A stretch of DNA of 64,000 bases from Phlyctochytrium arcticum. Its lineage: Eukaryota; Chytridiomycota; Chytridiomycetes; Chytridiales; Chytridiaceae. The stretch lies in the NCBI GenBank assembly GCA_025602905.1, contig JAHLKI010000002.1:682001-746000 (forward strand). The letters run 5' to 3'. Positions 35,472 through 46,858 of this stretch are shown piece after piece (position 1 is the first letter of the stretch; each line of letters begins with the position of its first letter). Position numbers and translations under genes: made by a program. The notes under the pieces were generated by a model that worked only from the letters and a program-made list of their open reading frames with translations, did not search any database and was not told the DNA's origin.

Positions 35472-37836
35472 CTATCTTTCAGGCTCTTCTCGCTTTGTCG
35501 CGGGCTGCTTGACTGGCTCGCGGTATTTCTTGGCCAAGTTCTTCCTTCCCAGGAGGTATTCATCGCTCAGTTTCTTCATGATGTTGAAGTAAGCTTCCTC
35601 CTTTTGCTCCTTTTCGCGCTTTTGGGCCCAACCGGGTCCCCAAACTTCTGACTGCGTAGGGAACAAAATCATCATGTCCAAGAGTGTTCTTTCCAAAGCA
35701 TCCCGGAAACCGTAGCTGTCCGTTGTTTTGCAGCTTGTCTTACACGATATGGAGAACTTGAGATTGTCTGTGTCAATAGCATAGTTCACCCCATATCCAT
35801 CTGGCATGACGCAACCAAACCCGCCGTAAAAGTACCGACCAGGGGACATGTTGCTTGTCGATAGACGGAAACTCATGGATTTGAGGTAGGCTGGATCTTG
35901 GAATAGTGTGGCCTTTTTAGCCTCTTCAGGGTTGGCGATTTGGCATCGGAGTCCAAGCATGTGGCGATCAATTCCACGTCCGAATGTGGCTTCTTTCATG
36001 TATGCGGATTGTGATTTGAGGGCTTTGCGGAAAAGCTCACGTTTGGTGTCATACAGAATATCATCATTATCGAATGCCTCGACGAAAGCCCATGTATCTT
36101 TAGTAAGACTGCGTCCAGTCTCAGTCCGTCCCCGGTTGAACAATCGCGTGGAGGCTGATTCGTAAACCGCAGTAGGTCCAGCAGCTGGTCCATTCCGAGG
36201 AGCCCGGCGCCATGCAAGTTGGAGTGCCAGCTGTACGTAGGCATCGGGGCTTGCCTTGGCTAAATCTTTGGGTTAAAGAAAATTTATTTTAGAAAATCAC
36301 CCATGCTGACTCACCAACTTCCTTCATATATCGGGATCCATAGATGTCAGTCTGAAGCAAACAGCTCTGAGTATCTCGAATCAAGGCACCCGCAGTTTTG
36401 CGTGCCGTTTTCATCAACGTTTCAACCTCCTCATCAACAACCCACTTCAGCTTCAAGGGCGTTGGCAGCCCTGGGCCGTCTGAGTTTGCGGGATCACAAG
36501 CAGGTTCACTGAGATACATGTCAACTACTCATTTCGTGAATCGCGCAACAATAGTGGCTTACTTTGAGACGATGTAGTCAAACACCTTCCCCGGCACGAC
36601 TGCGTCAGCGGGCGTGTGCTCCCCATTGACCCCTGCTCGCCCGTTGTTGAAAACTATGAGCTGGAGAGCTTTGTCAAACCAGCGGTTGTGGGCATCAAAG
36701 TTGTGGAATATTTGGTGATGTGACTTGTCAATGTTGTGGGGAGCAGATGTGTCATCGAGGCAGACGGCAAACAATGCCTCGTCGATTGTGTTGAGGTTTT
36801 CTTTGTTTTGGGGGTTGAGGGAATTCAATCGCTGATGAGCAGTTGCCCAGGTATCTCTATGTCCAGCTGTAAGAATGCCAATGGGTGGCTCTGCTGAGGT
36901 TTGCAGAGAATCCTGACCGACGGCGAACAACAATCTAAGTTTGTAGATCAGCAAATGTTTTACGGAAAAAGGATATTCTGATCAACCTTTCCAGTTCCCG
37001 AAGCGAAACCCTGGATCCATTTTCACGAATGACCTCTACTTTATAAATTTGGTCTTTGGTGATCACAATGATATGACGAGCGGTCGCTGGCCATGGTGTA
37101 CTAATCGTGTCTTTCCCGGCACCCGGGATTCGCGTTGCTCCAAATATGCATTTGTACTGGTGCATGTCCAGAGGAGTATCTTTCATGTATTCTGCTGGAA
37201 GTTGCTCCGTGTCAATCAAGTCTTTAAAATTCAACATGTTGGTAATTAGTCCGGCAGTTCGGTTGATTTGGAAGGTTGTGAGGACGCCCTTTGGGGGAGG
37301 CTTGCGAATCAACTCTCCTGGGTGTTTGGGATGGTCGTTGAAAGCACACCACCAATTCACATTGATCAGACTGGGTTCGCGCCACTCAAGATATCCCTTG
37401 TCGAGCCAAATCTGTTCCAGCCAAGATTCCTGCGAATGTCAAGTCAGTTGAAAGCTCAAACAATATAGCGGTAAGGGCACATCCGTACTTTTTGTGCTTT
37501 ATCATCGTCTTGTAGCCGGCGTTGCAACTCTTCGCCAAATCCGCCAGGCTGAGTAAATGCCTCTACCGCCGCCTTTGTCTTTTCGAATTCTTTGGGAGTC
37601 AAAAGTGGCTCGCAGCTGGCCAGATACTTTTCCTTGAGGTTCTCAAGCGTGGGAATGGGAAGTCGGGGGAGCTTTGACTGGTTGGCAAATGTCTTGGTTG
37701 GTGCAGTAGCGAAACACCGTCTGGGACTTGAACATTAAAATAGAACAAACATAACCACCACGAGACATCTCATAAAGCCGTATACATACCTGAAGCGGGT
37801 TTCCGTGCAGGCTCGTTGCAGCCGTGCCAACACCAT
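35472..37836 (-). CDS. Carnitine O-acetyltransferase
   Basis: Choline/carnitine acyltransferase moving acetyl units between CoA and carnitine for mitochondrial import. Exon 1 (MVLARLQRACTETRFR) looks like a presequence and joins to RCFATAPTK, followed by LPRLPIPTLENLKEKYL, WWCAFNDHP, the catalytic NGEHTPADA (His base) and, in the last exon, RTETGRSLT, FGRGIDRHMLGLRC, STSNMSPGRYFYGGFGCVMPDGYGVNY, the substrate-binding C-domain signature. About seven exons, stop at 35472. The C-terminus is Lys/Glu-rich and lacks an SKL/AKL-type peroxisomal signal, so mitochondrial location is inferred. Confidence 0.9.
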
Positions 37837-38249
37837 TGTGAAATGTCTGTTATAGATCGTCAATCTTTGGAGATTTTTGGGCACTTTTTGTTTGAGCGGA
37901 ATCTCAACTCTTAACCCTAACCTCATTCTATACACGTGACCGACGTTCTCACGGTCCGGCAGCGGTCTCCGGGCGGTCTCTCTCTCTCTCTGATGGGGTC
38001 GAACGATACCTTCCTTTTCCTCATAATCTTGGCTGTTGCGTTTATCGTGAATAGCATGGGAGTAATTCACTTGGCTCAATCCTGCCATTTACGAACTTTG
38101 CAGTCCTTGTACCGCGGAAATTGGCAGTAATTAGGGTGGATGACCTATGGCCCAGAAGCAAAAAGGACGGAGAGAAATCGGCAGATTAATGTTATAAGCA
38201 TATTTACAATTGTGGCAGTTCTAGGGGTTTCCTGATTTTGGGGGAATTA

Positions 38250-39257
38250 TCATTGAAATACAAAGGGGCATTTCCATCTCATCTCCTCTTCCGACCGCTG
38301 ATCCCATACCAGCTCCTTAATGGGAAGCCTTCCTTCCCTTTTCCAACTTGTTACAATGTCTTTTGTGGCCGGGGCGAGCAAATCCCGATGCATCACATCC
38401 CCATCTCCAAACACTCGTGCGCCGACAACCCCGTCCGCTAAATGTTGGGCGACAAAATGGATAAGCTCCTCTTGAGTATACTTGGAAGCGGCATAGTAGA
38501 CACCATCCCCTTCGCGAGCTCGCCCGGATGCCGCAAAGAAGTACTGAAGGGCCATGTTATCTTCTTCCGGCATGTGCTCGCCGGTTACCACAATGTGCAG
38601 GTTTTTCGATTGCGGCGACTCGGTCAAAATTTCGTGCAGCTTTGCATCAAGGGCTTCCAGGCAAGAGTGCGCTGCATCTCTAATATTGGCAGAAAAGATT
38701 GGGCGCATTTCGCGGAAAAAGCTTGTCAATTCACTATCTTTCAGGGTGCTCTGATCGTTCGCCGGGGAAGCCAGCAGGGTATCTATGAAGTCAATAGTCT
38801 TGTCGACTAACGTCAAATTTCGGGTTCGCTGCGTTTCCGTCAAACCATACTGATTCCCCTCGGAGCTGTCCATTGATTTGCGTACGGTAAGCGCCTTGTC
38901 CTTCAGGTTCTGCAAATCTGTCCTTGTAGCATCCACATCCGTCCGTGCCGCAATGATGGCATGTACGGTCAATGGTAAATGACACAGTGCCTTGAGATGA
39001 TGGAAGAGAGGCGCGGAGAAGGTGTACGAACGCTTTGAGAGATCTGCAAAGGATGTGCCAGCATCATTGGCGGAAGCGTCCTTGGGATTGGCATGAAACC
39101 ATAGAGTGAGTTCGGCACCTTGCAGAATGAGAACTGCGTTTTGTCGCCAGTCGATGGAACGCGACTTGAGCGCAGCATACGATGCAGTGAAACAGTTGTC
39201 GGATTCGAAAAGAGGATTGGACGTCGTACTACTGTCTGAAGAAAAGGTCGATCCCAT
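38250..39257 (-). CDS. Unrecognised conserved-looking protein
   Basis: A single exon of 335 residues starting at the ATG at 39257. The N-half contains RSIDWRQNAVLILQGAELTLWF and a helical region; the C-half has NLHIVVTGEHMPEEDNMALQYF, ASGRAREGDGVYYA and RVFGDGDVMHRDLLAPAT. Composition and length look like a genuine soluble helical protein. I recognise no family, signal peptide or membrane segment. It is transcribed away from the carnitine acetyltransferase gene's upstream side. Confidence 0.6.
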   Translation of the reverse strand: MGSTFSSDSSTTSNPLFESDNCFTASYAALKSRSIDWRQNAVLILQGAELTLWFHANPKDASANDAGTSFADLSKRSYTFSAPLFHHLKALCHLPLTVHAIIAARTDVDATRTDLQNLKDKALTVRKSMDSSEGNQYGLTETQRTRNLTLVDKTIDFIDTLLASPANDQSTLKDSELTSFFREMRPIFSANIRDAAHSCLEALDAKLHEILTESPQSKNLHIVVTGEHMPEEDNMALQYFFAASGRAREGDGVYYAASKYTQEELIHFVAQHLADGVVGARVFGDGDVMHRDLLAPATKDIVTSWKREGRLPIKELVWDQRSEEEMRWKCPFVFQ

Positions 39258-39699
39258 TTTGTCGCTCAAACCAGTTCAGATTTCTGGGCCGACTTCTGGG
39301 CGGAAAGCAGGGCGGAAAGTCGCTTACCCATGTGGCTGTACATTTAATAGATCGTAAGTTCAGCTTCTGAACTTCAGTCTGAACTTCCAGGCTCCTGAAC
39401 TTCTGAAGCCGGCGGAGCTTCACTGACAGCTTCCCAAATCTCCTCGCCCATCTCGAGCAGGTTGAAGCAGCATGGCAGAGTCGAACCGGTAAGTACACCC
39501 GTGTTAGTTGTGTTGTGGACTTGTTCGCACTTATGCTGACCCCCCATTCCTTTCTCCTATCAGATTTTGACGGCTACATGCCACATTCCGGAGTGCTTCA
39601 CCCTTCGTGAACGATCTTTCACTTCACCCGTCGTGAACGATTCTCACCGTCCGTGGATGGCATTCTTCACCATCTCCCGACGATACTCTACCTTCAACT

Positions 39700-40560
39700 G
39701 TCATTGAACGTTCTTTTTACCTTCACCGTTCATGAACGATCGCTTACCTGGACAAGCAAGATGAAAACACCCTGCTGTGGCAATCAGAAAAACTCGGTCT
39801 TCATCGCGGACGATAACCTTCCAAGTGCGGCAGTGGACTTGCACCAGTTCCTGACAATACTCTATCTTCCTGTCATGACTGTTCTTTTTACCTGCATAGT
39901 TCATGAACATTAGCTCACCAAGAAGACGCCCGTGCTGCCAGAACCAACTCAACTCTGTTTTCCTGGCGGCCGACTGCCTTCCCGGGTCAGCTACAGCGTT
40001 GCAAAACTTTGAAAACTTTGGACGACCAGTTCGTCCGTTTCAAGCCGGTCACCGGACAAAGTTATGGGTTTGGTCATCAAAGTTTCCATTCATCCTCCGC
40101 ATTCTTCTGGAAATACAACGAAGGAGGGATTGACTCGCCCCTCGGACACTTCAGAGTCATCCCGGCGAAAAGGAACAACTCCTATATCAACTACGTGAGT
40201 GCCATCAATGCATCGTAAGAAAAACTCGGTCTCCATCACGAGGCCCACCAAGAAGACGCCCGTGCTGCCACAACCAACTAAACTCTGTTTTCCTTGTGTC
40301 CGAATGCCTTCCCGCTTCAATTACAGCGTTGGAAAATTTCCTGACAACTTTGGGCAACCACAAGTTCGTCCATTTTAAGCCGGTAACCGGGAAAAGCTAC
40401 GGGTTTGCCCACTTTGAAAGTTTCAAAGCATCCTCTGAATTCTATTGGAAATACAACGAAGGAGGGATTGACCCGCCCCTGGACACGTCAGAGTCATCCC
40501 GGCGAAAAGGAACAACTCCTATATCAACTACGTGACTGCCATCAATGCATCGTAGCTTCT
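39700..40560 (+). pseudogene. Tandemly duplicated, decayed gene segments of unknown family
   Basis: Two related units (about 39910-40217 and 40240-40555) each encode a conserved stretch: FKPVTG-S-YGF, then FYWKYNEGGID in one copy and FFWKYNEGGID in the other. A third, more remote piece lies at about 39707-39900. The first unit stays open through VIPAKRNNSYINYV to TAA at about 40218. The second loses the frame after GGIDPPL because of a small deletion, although its DNA still matches. Neither has a clear ATG start. They look like leftovers of a locally amplified gene; the domain is not recognised. Confidence 0.5.
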
Positions 40561-40979
40561 CAGCTCTCACCAATATCTTCACCCAGCAGCAAACGCAGAT
40601 GGATCTCCCCCGCGATGGACGACGATACCTACACAGAAAGAATAGATCATGATACAGCACAAAAGCAAGCTGGTCAGCTTTGAAGCACAAGATGAGGGCC
40701 AAATCCAAAGTGTTGAGCTTGACACTCATTCCGTTTCAGTCGGCGGGGAGCACGCTGGCGTTATGCAGCATGGATTCACCGGCAAATTGACCAAGCACCA
40801 CGCAAAAAAATGCCGATGGCTGTGGAGTAGAGTGCCAGATTACTTCTCGGTTGTGTTTGTGTCAAGGAGTTTCATTCAGATGCGCCCGAAATCAGGATTA
40901 TTCCAGCCCCAAATCGCGATTAATCCTACCGTACTGCAACAAGTGCTCATCAGCGCTGCGAAAACATTGATTTCAAAAG

Positions 40980-41052
40980 GTCCCTGGTGGCCGAGTGGTT
41001 AAGCAAGGGCATCAGTGACGGGCGATGCCCGGTTCAATTCCCGCTCCTTGCG
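40980..41052 (+). tRNA. tRNA-Ser/Leu-like Pol III element, probably degenerate
   Basis: TGGCCGAGTGG (40988-40998) matches the A box and GGTTCAATTCC (41031-41041) the B box, at the spacing of a class I tRNA. The D-arm sequence resembles tRNA-Ser/Leu. The acceptor stem does not form: 5' GTCCCTG cannot pair with 3' TCCTTGC. Instead GGGCATC pairs with GATGCCC (7 bp) and GCAAGG with CCTTGC. No anticodon can be assigned. It is a tRNA pseudogene or a SINE head. Confidence 0.4.
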
Positions 41053-42315
41053 AAAACTTCTCGGTATATTCTGCAGCTTGCATATGTTTGCATATGTAAG
41101 CTGGAGAGTAATGCGCAGCTGTGACGGCAACTGCGGCCAGGCGCTCCCTAAGGGGTATCTGCGGCTGCCGTTTGACGGAGCGGGAGAGCTTCAGATAATT
41201 CCTTTTGCCATGCGTCCTTTTTTTTTACAAAGTCCTGGGATGCGCCGGCGCCGATGCGGATACTCTGAGATGCAGTCACATATAGATCTGGACGAAGTCA
41301 ATCTGATGCAGACAAAGGCGCTGGCCAACACGCGACGCGTATAATATCTAGATGAGCGAGTATATCGGGGCAATAAAGCCTCAAACTGACACATTCAGTC
41401 CATTGAACCGAGATGGGTGCGATATCCGATGTGTATGGAGGAAGTTCGATGAACAGTGGCTCGGGAGACGTTGGGATAGACACGCATGAGGAGCGTAACA
41501 GAAGAGGGCAGGAGGGAATGGAGAGTTTGGCATGGAGATTCGGGAACGTCGCTGTTAATTCGTCCACATGCTGTCTAGAGCAATAGTAAACATTCAAGAG
41601 GACCAGCCGCGGAAATACTGCGCATTACTGGTGCAGTCAAAAAATTGCTCAAGACTGTGGTGAAACTCACAAGGCGTAGAATTGCTGGATATAGTGCCGC
41701 GTGTACCTTTGCATATTTACTTTTTGACCGTTTCTTAACTTTCTTTCAACATGCATATGTACACTTAATTAACCTGCCCGATTGTCCAATTTTTGTAAAT
41801 CTCGCAGTCGTGTCCAACCTGCAAAACTATGTTGTGGATTCACAAAAGTTGCGCTTTTGTTGATATGGAAGTGTCCAGGGCTGGAGTTCTTGGGAAATTT
41901 TAGAATACAGACATGTGACTACATGCAAGAGTATGAGTGCACTCCATTCTGAGTCGACGATTGCTTGAACAAATTCGAGCGCTTATTTGTGCACGTTCAA
42001 GATCTTCTTTTACAGTAGTTAAATCCAGGACCAGGATCAGGCATTGACGAATCTAACGACTGAAGCCCAGGCTCCTCTGATTTTCCCATATTTCTGGTAT
42101 GGATCACAACATGCGCGGCGCCCTGGGTGACATCACGGTTGGCTATTTACAACTGTATTTTGAGTCATACGCTGTGGTCTCAGCATGCGGTCTCTCAGAA
42201 CCTCAAAGAGGGGAACCCCGCCAAGGAGTAAAGAAGTGGGGGTTATGCGGTCCCGGTTTTGGGTAATCGAACACGCCCAGGCCCATGATATAGTGTTTCC
42301 TTGCACTTGCAGACT
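41053..42315. other. Intergenic, no gene seen
   Basis: ORFs on both strands are short and without recognisable motifs. The right end carries the 3' side of the creC-like gene. Confidence 0.5.
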
Positions 42316-44670
42316 TTAAGTGGTCGGGACCGGCCGAGACCACACTTTTATTGTACCTATTGGAAAGGCTCGTTAAACGTTGTTTATTGCAAAGCTGCTA
42401 GCCGTACAGGCCTACCTTGTTTGTCCGCGGTGACAATAGCGTCATCTCGAAAGGATATGGCGCTTAATGGATCATTGTGAATGCTTTTGGACTATAGGAA
42501 TCCTGATTAATACTGATTATCCAAGTTGTAACAAAAGAAAGGGCCACAAACCATGAAGGGCTCGAGCACAGCCACCTCACTGCGTGATAAGACGGGATGC
42601 ACTACTGGTCTGTCCGGGCGTCGATCAAGCAAGTCTTGTCGCGAACGTCGCAAAGTTGAGGTTGACTATGTGCATCGGGAGTTGGCTTATTCCAATGATA
42701 GAAAGAAAGTAAAAATGGCATCCAACATACCATTTTGGGTCGATGTAACGTTGGAAGCGCAAAGTCCCAGAGGAAAATGCAGGTATCATCTTGCAGGCAC
42801 CAATGTCAAATCACACACTGTAAATTCGACCGTTATAATCACGCACCTCCCACACTGGCAAAGCGATAGCTGCGGTCAGTGCACAAATGGGGGTCGAAAG
42901 CCACGCTCGTCACCTGCAAATAAATTTCGGGTGAGTTGAACTCCCACACATTGGTTGCGAGCTCATGACTACGTACCCAAGAAGAATGGCCTAGGCAACG
43001 TGCTATTATCCCACGCCGAAACTGCCATATGGTGATAAGATCGTCTTGACCTCCAGTTAGGATATACTTTCCGTCAGGAGAAAACGTGACACAAGTGAAT
43101 CCGCCAAAATAACTGCGATAGGTATCAAGGAGCTTCTCATTTCGATGATCGATAACACGCAAGCAGCCGTCCATGGAGGCAATTGCGGCGTGTTGAATAT
43201 CGGGGGAAAAGGCAATTGCTAGCCCGCACATATCAGCTCCCAAACTCGGCATTTCACATCCTCTGATATGTTCTGCTCACCTGTGATTGCTTTCTTGCCC
43301 AACTGCCACCACGAACAGGGATTGGTCTTTGGGGTTTTCGGCGGCTTCGAGACAGAAAAAAGTCTGGAAAAAGGATCAGAGGCGGATCAGCGGAAGAGAA
43401 CTCGGTAAACTCAGAAGTACAGTTCATCATCTGAACCCGCGGGAGGCCCAAAAGTTGCTGCGGTAGCGTCGTCCTTATCCTTATCGAAAATAATGACACT
43501 ATTAAATATGTTAAACCAGGACGACATTGACCGGAGACGCGACGACCCCACCTTCCATCATCGAACCCCGCCAAAAAATAGTTTTCATCATTGGGTAGAC
43601 CTCGTGGCTAGGTGCTGCGCGATCAGTTGTTGCTCGTCGGCTATCATCTTTTATTCGTGCTTACTGGCATCCATTTTATACTTGTGACCGCTGCTTTGTG
43701 GATGGCACCCTGTGGAAAAAAACATCAACGCAAGTCCGTTGGACGGACAGGCTGGCGAACAAACCCCTTTGTTGATCCGTGCGAATTTCCCAGAAATCGG
43801 TGAATACCATAATATATCCCCAGTACTAAACCCTGACGTTCCATCAGCCGATGTTTTAACACGAGGGAATCAAAGTGAGCTGGCTTGCCTATGACGGTAT
43901 CGATGTTATCCTTTGTGAGCATGTTAATGTCAAAGCAGGTAACATTCGCGTCCCGAAAGTGTATATAAGAAAGGGGTTCCTGTCAATGTTGAAAGTTGTG
44001 ATGAGAGATTCAGCAGAAACCAGGAGCTGGAGATGTCTAACCTTTTGCTTGCAGGGGTAATCTGCCCATATGAAAGCTCGTCCAACGTTGAAAAGCATAT
44101 ATGTGGTTTCTGGCGGTCGGTAAGACAAAATTTTGGCCAGCTACGGGATCATGGAAGAGTATTTCAGCATGTTGCCTTTTCGTGAACATGTAACCGTTCA
44201 AATCTCATCTTTGTACCTGTTCATTCGCTACCACTTTTACAACAAAGCTAGAATTTGGCTTGGTGGTGGAACTTTTGGGCTTCTTGACCTTACTACTACT
44301 GCTAACTTTCTCTTTGTTTACAAATGAGAAACTGCCCTTTTCTATTGGAGAGGCCATTCAGTATGCAAATGTGAGAGCCGACCCGTAAAGGTTGTATACC
44401 ATCGCCAGTCACTGGTACTTCGACATATCGAGCTGGGGTGCTTGTTCCCACAGTTTCCGTGGGTAGGACGTCGGCACTGGCGGTTTTCGTTGTGACAAAG
44501 GATACTTGCGTGCCAACGAAAGACGCCGGGAGAATGTCCAGACGCAACTCATTACAAAGTGTAAAGAAGCCCTCTGGACTGCTGAAGTAGGTGACCTGTT
44601 CAGGCTGCTGCATTGCTATCGGAGTGTGGACGGTACCGCCGATTGGAGTTGGCACCTGCACAGTGCACAC
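42316..44670 (-). CDS. creC: CreC/WDR20-type WD40 protein
   Basis: Partner and activator of the CreB/USP12-46 deubiquitinase, linked in fungi to carbon catabolite control. About a dozen small exons chain on the minus strand: SSPEGFFTL (N-terminus, start ATG 44670 or the inner ATG near 44613), [202 protein letters not shown] and GTIKVWSRP, stop at 42316-42318. Each matches the CreC/WDR20 order. One junction (about 43830-43880) I could not resolve in phase. Confidence 0.82.
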
Positions 44671-44831
44671 CGTGGTTTGTTAATCCCCCCTCCAGTTGGA
44701 CCCCGACGGTATAGATCACTTGTCCAGTATTTGTTTGATTCGAGTGAACTCAAGAACTCAAGGTGAATTTTGTCGAGCTAAAATCTCCGCTGGATGCGCC
44801 GACTGTCTTTCGCGTCATCAAGAGTTACTGA

Positions 44832-46553
44832 ATGCTAAGGGAGGTTTGCGCTGCGACGCAAAGGCGTGGCCTTCGTCCGTACCAGCTTGCAAGAGGAGCA
44901 CGGCAGCTGGTTGTTGCGTCGGCAATCGTGCTCCCAACTTACGCTCAAACGGCAATCCGTGGGAATCGGCGAAAGGACCCTTGCTTGAACAGCAGCAATG
45001 CAGCCAAGTTCTCATCATCCGCACGATGTTGTGAGAAAAAGGCTGAATCACGACCTTTGGTTCCTGCTGCTGGAGGCCAGGGTCCGTCAGATCAGTTTCG
45101 GGAGTATGACCTCAAGGACAAGACTGGAAACACTCCGGGCGTATCTGCCGCTTTCATGTTCAAGCCTTTACCAGATACTTCTGAAGCTACAAACAATGTA
45201 ACATCAAGTCTCTTTGGAACTAAGGAAACCCTTCGCTTAAGGGCTATTGTGAGGATTGTTGCATCAGTGATACTGCGGGCTCCTGCTGAATCCTGGGTCC
45301 ACGCAGACATTCGATAAGGACGGCCAGATGTTGGAGCCATTTGAAGGAGAATACTCAAAAGTCCGAATCTGCGCCTTACACTCTCTACAGCCACGGGATC
45401 TACGGAAGGTTTGCCTTCGCCAGACTTGATTGTTTATCTTCGCCGGTACTCACACATCTACTCTTCAATCAGATGGACAACACATACTCGGAGCAGTTGC
45501 CCGTGATTCTCGTGCGAGAGTCAGCTATTCTGGTCAATCTTTTGCAGTACAAAGCACTGATTAAGGCAAATCTTGTCATTCTTGCGGAACCCATCGGCGC
45601 GAATAGTTATACGTCTCATTTTCTGAAAGAAATGTCTTTGAAGCTCAAATACAGCGACAGCGCTTACGAATTTCGGTGCGTGGCAATACCAAACACTTTC
45701 CACTCAAAAAGACTAGCCAAGTGACCTGGATACGCAGGGGCCTCGAAACAATACTTTTGCATGTCATAGCTGCTCTTCAAATTGAGTTGAATGAACTCGT
45801 GTCCCAGATTAACGCATCGCTGGAAAAGCTGAATCAACGCGTGGGCGAAGAAGAGCTGAAATCTCTGTTACTGGCTAGGCGTCACACCGATCAGTTTGCG
45901 TTCAAAATCAACGCCATCCGTAGTGTCTTTACGGACATTCTCAATCAGTAGGTTTTTGTTTATATTGCATATTCGAAGAAACCGGTCTAATATGCAAAAC
46001 TAGAGATGAAGACCTAGCTGCTATGTATTTGACAGACAAAGCTGCGGGAAAGCCACATGACATAGCCGATCACCTCGAAGCGGAGCTTTTGTTTGAACAT
46101 TACCTCAATTTGGCGGATGGTATGGGTTACAGATGACAGCATCCCTACTCCTTCATTAACTAACATGACTGGGTAGAAATCGCCAATTCCACCCATCAGT
46201 TATCTTCTAATATCTCCGCCACCCAAGCAATCACAAACATTGTTCTCGACTCCCGGCGGAATCAACTCATAGCCTTCGAGTAATGCTTCCGTTGTGACAT
46301 TAGAATTGCCCTATCTAATCGCATTTCCAGGGCGCGAGCGACTTTGGCGACAGTGGCGATTTCAGGAGGCGCACTAGTAGCAGGTCTGTTTGGCATGAAT
46401 TTGACCAGTGGTTTAGAGAGCGCCCCCTTCGTCTTTTGGATGGTGGCTGCGGCAGCGGTCACGGGAGGGTCTATTCTGTACAGAATAGCAGTTAGACGTA
46501 TGGATATTCTCATTTCTTCGTGGGGATTTAAGCGTAGAGGCAAAGATCACTGA
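44832..46553 (+). CDS. MRS2: MRS2-type mitochondrial magnesium channel
   Basis: CorA-superfamily Mg2+ channel of the inner mitochondrial membrane. The N-terminus is presequence-like (TQRRGLRPYQLARGARQL). Intron 1 (45249-45306) joins RLRAI to TFDKDGQMLEPF; next HSLQPRDLRK (family PRDLR motif), VILVRESAILVNLLQYKALIK, the coiled coil ELNELVSQINASLEKLNQRV and LAMYLTDK-like segment, NIVLDSRRNQLI, and finally the pore motif FGMN (canonical GMN) between two membrane helices, VAISGGALVAGL and APFVFWMVAAAAVTGG. The stop is TGA 46551-46553. The upstream interval (44671-44831) is a likely bidirectional promoter shared with creC. Confidence 0.9.
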
Positions 46554-46858
46554 AACCATAGCAACCTATATCCTTCCAAACATTTTTGATGTGTTCTTCA
46601 CTGTAACTGGTGTATCATATGTTTGCAGCCTCATTTTAAATCATGCCCTCCCAAATCTCTTACTACCGAGTAAAAAGTCTGGGCAAGTTGCAAGTGAAAG
46701 AGGTAGCAAAACTGGGGACAGAGTCGGCAGACGACTCCCTGGACAGGCTGGACGACGTCGACGCCAGGCGGAATTAGATCTGTGGCGCAGTCGTTGGACT
46801 CAGAAATTTGAGGTCAACATTTTGACAAAATCTCTATTATCAAGAGGGCAGAATCAAA

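Noticed and set aside
42553..42939. Plus-strand ORF
   Set aside because: Antisense of creC exons that match the family in order on the minus strand.
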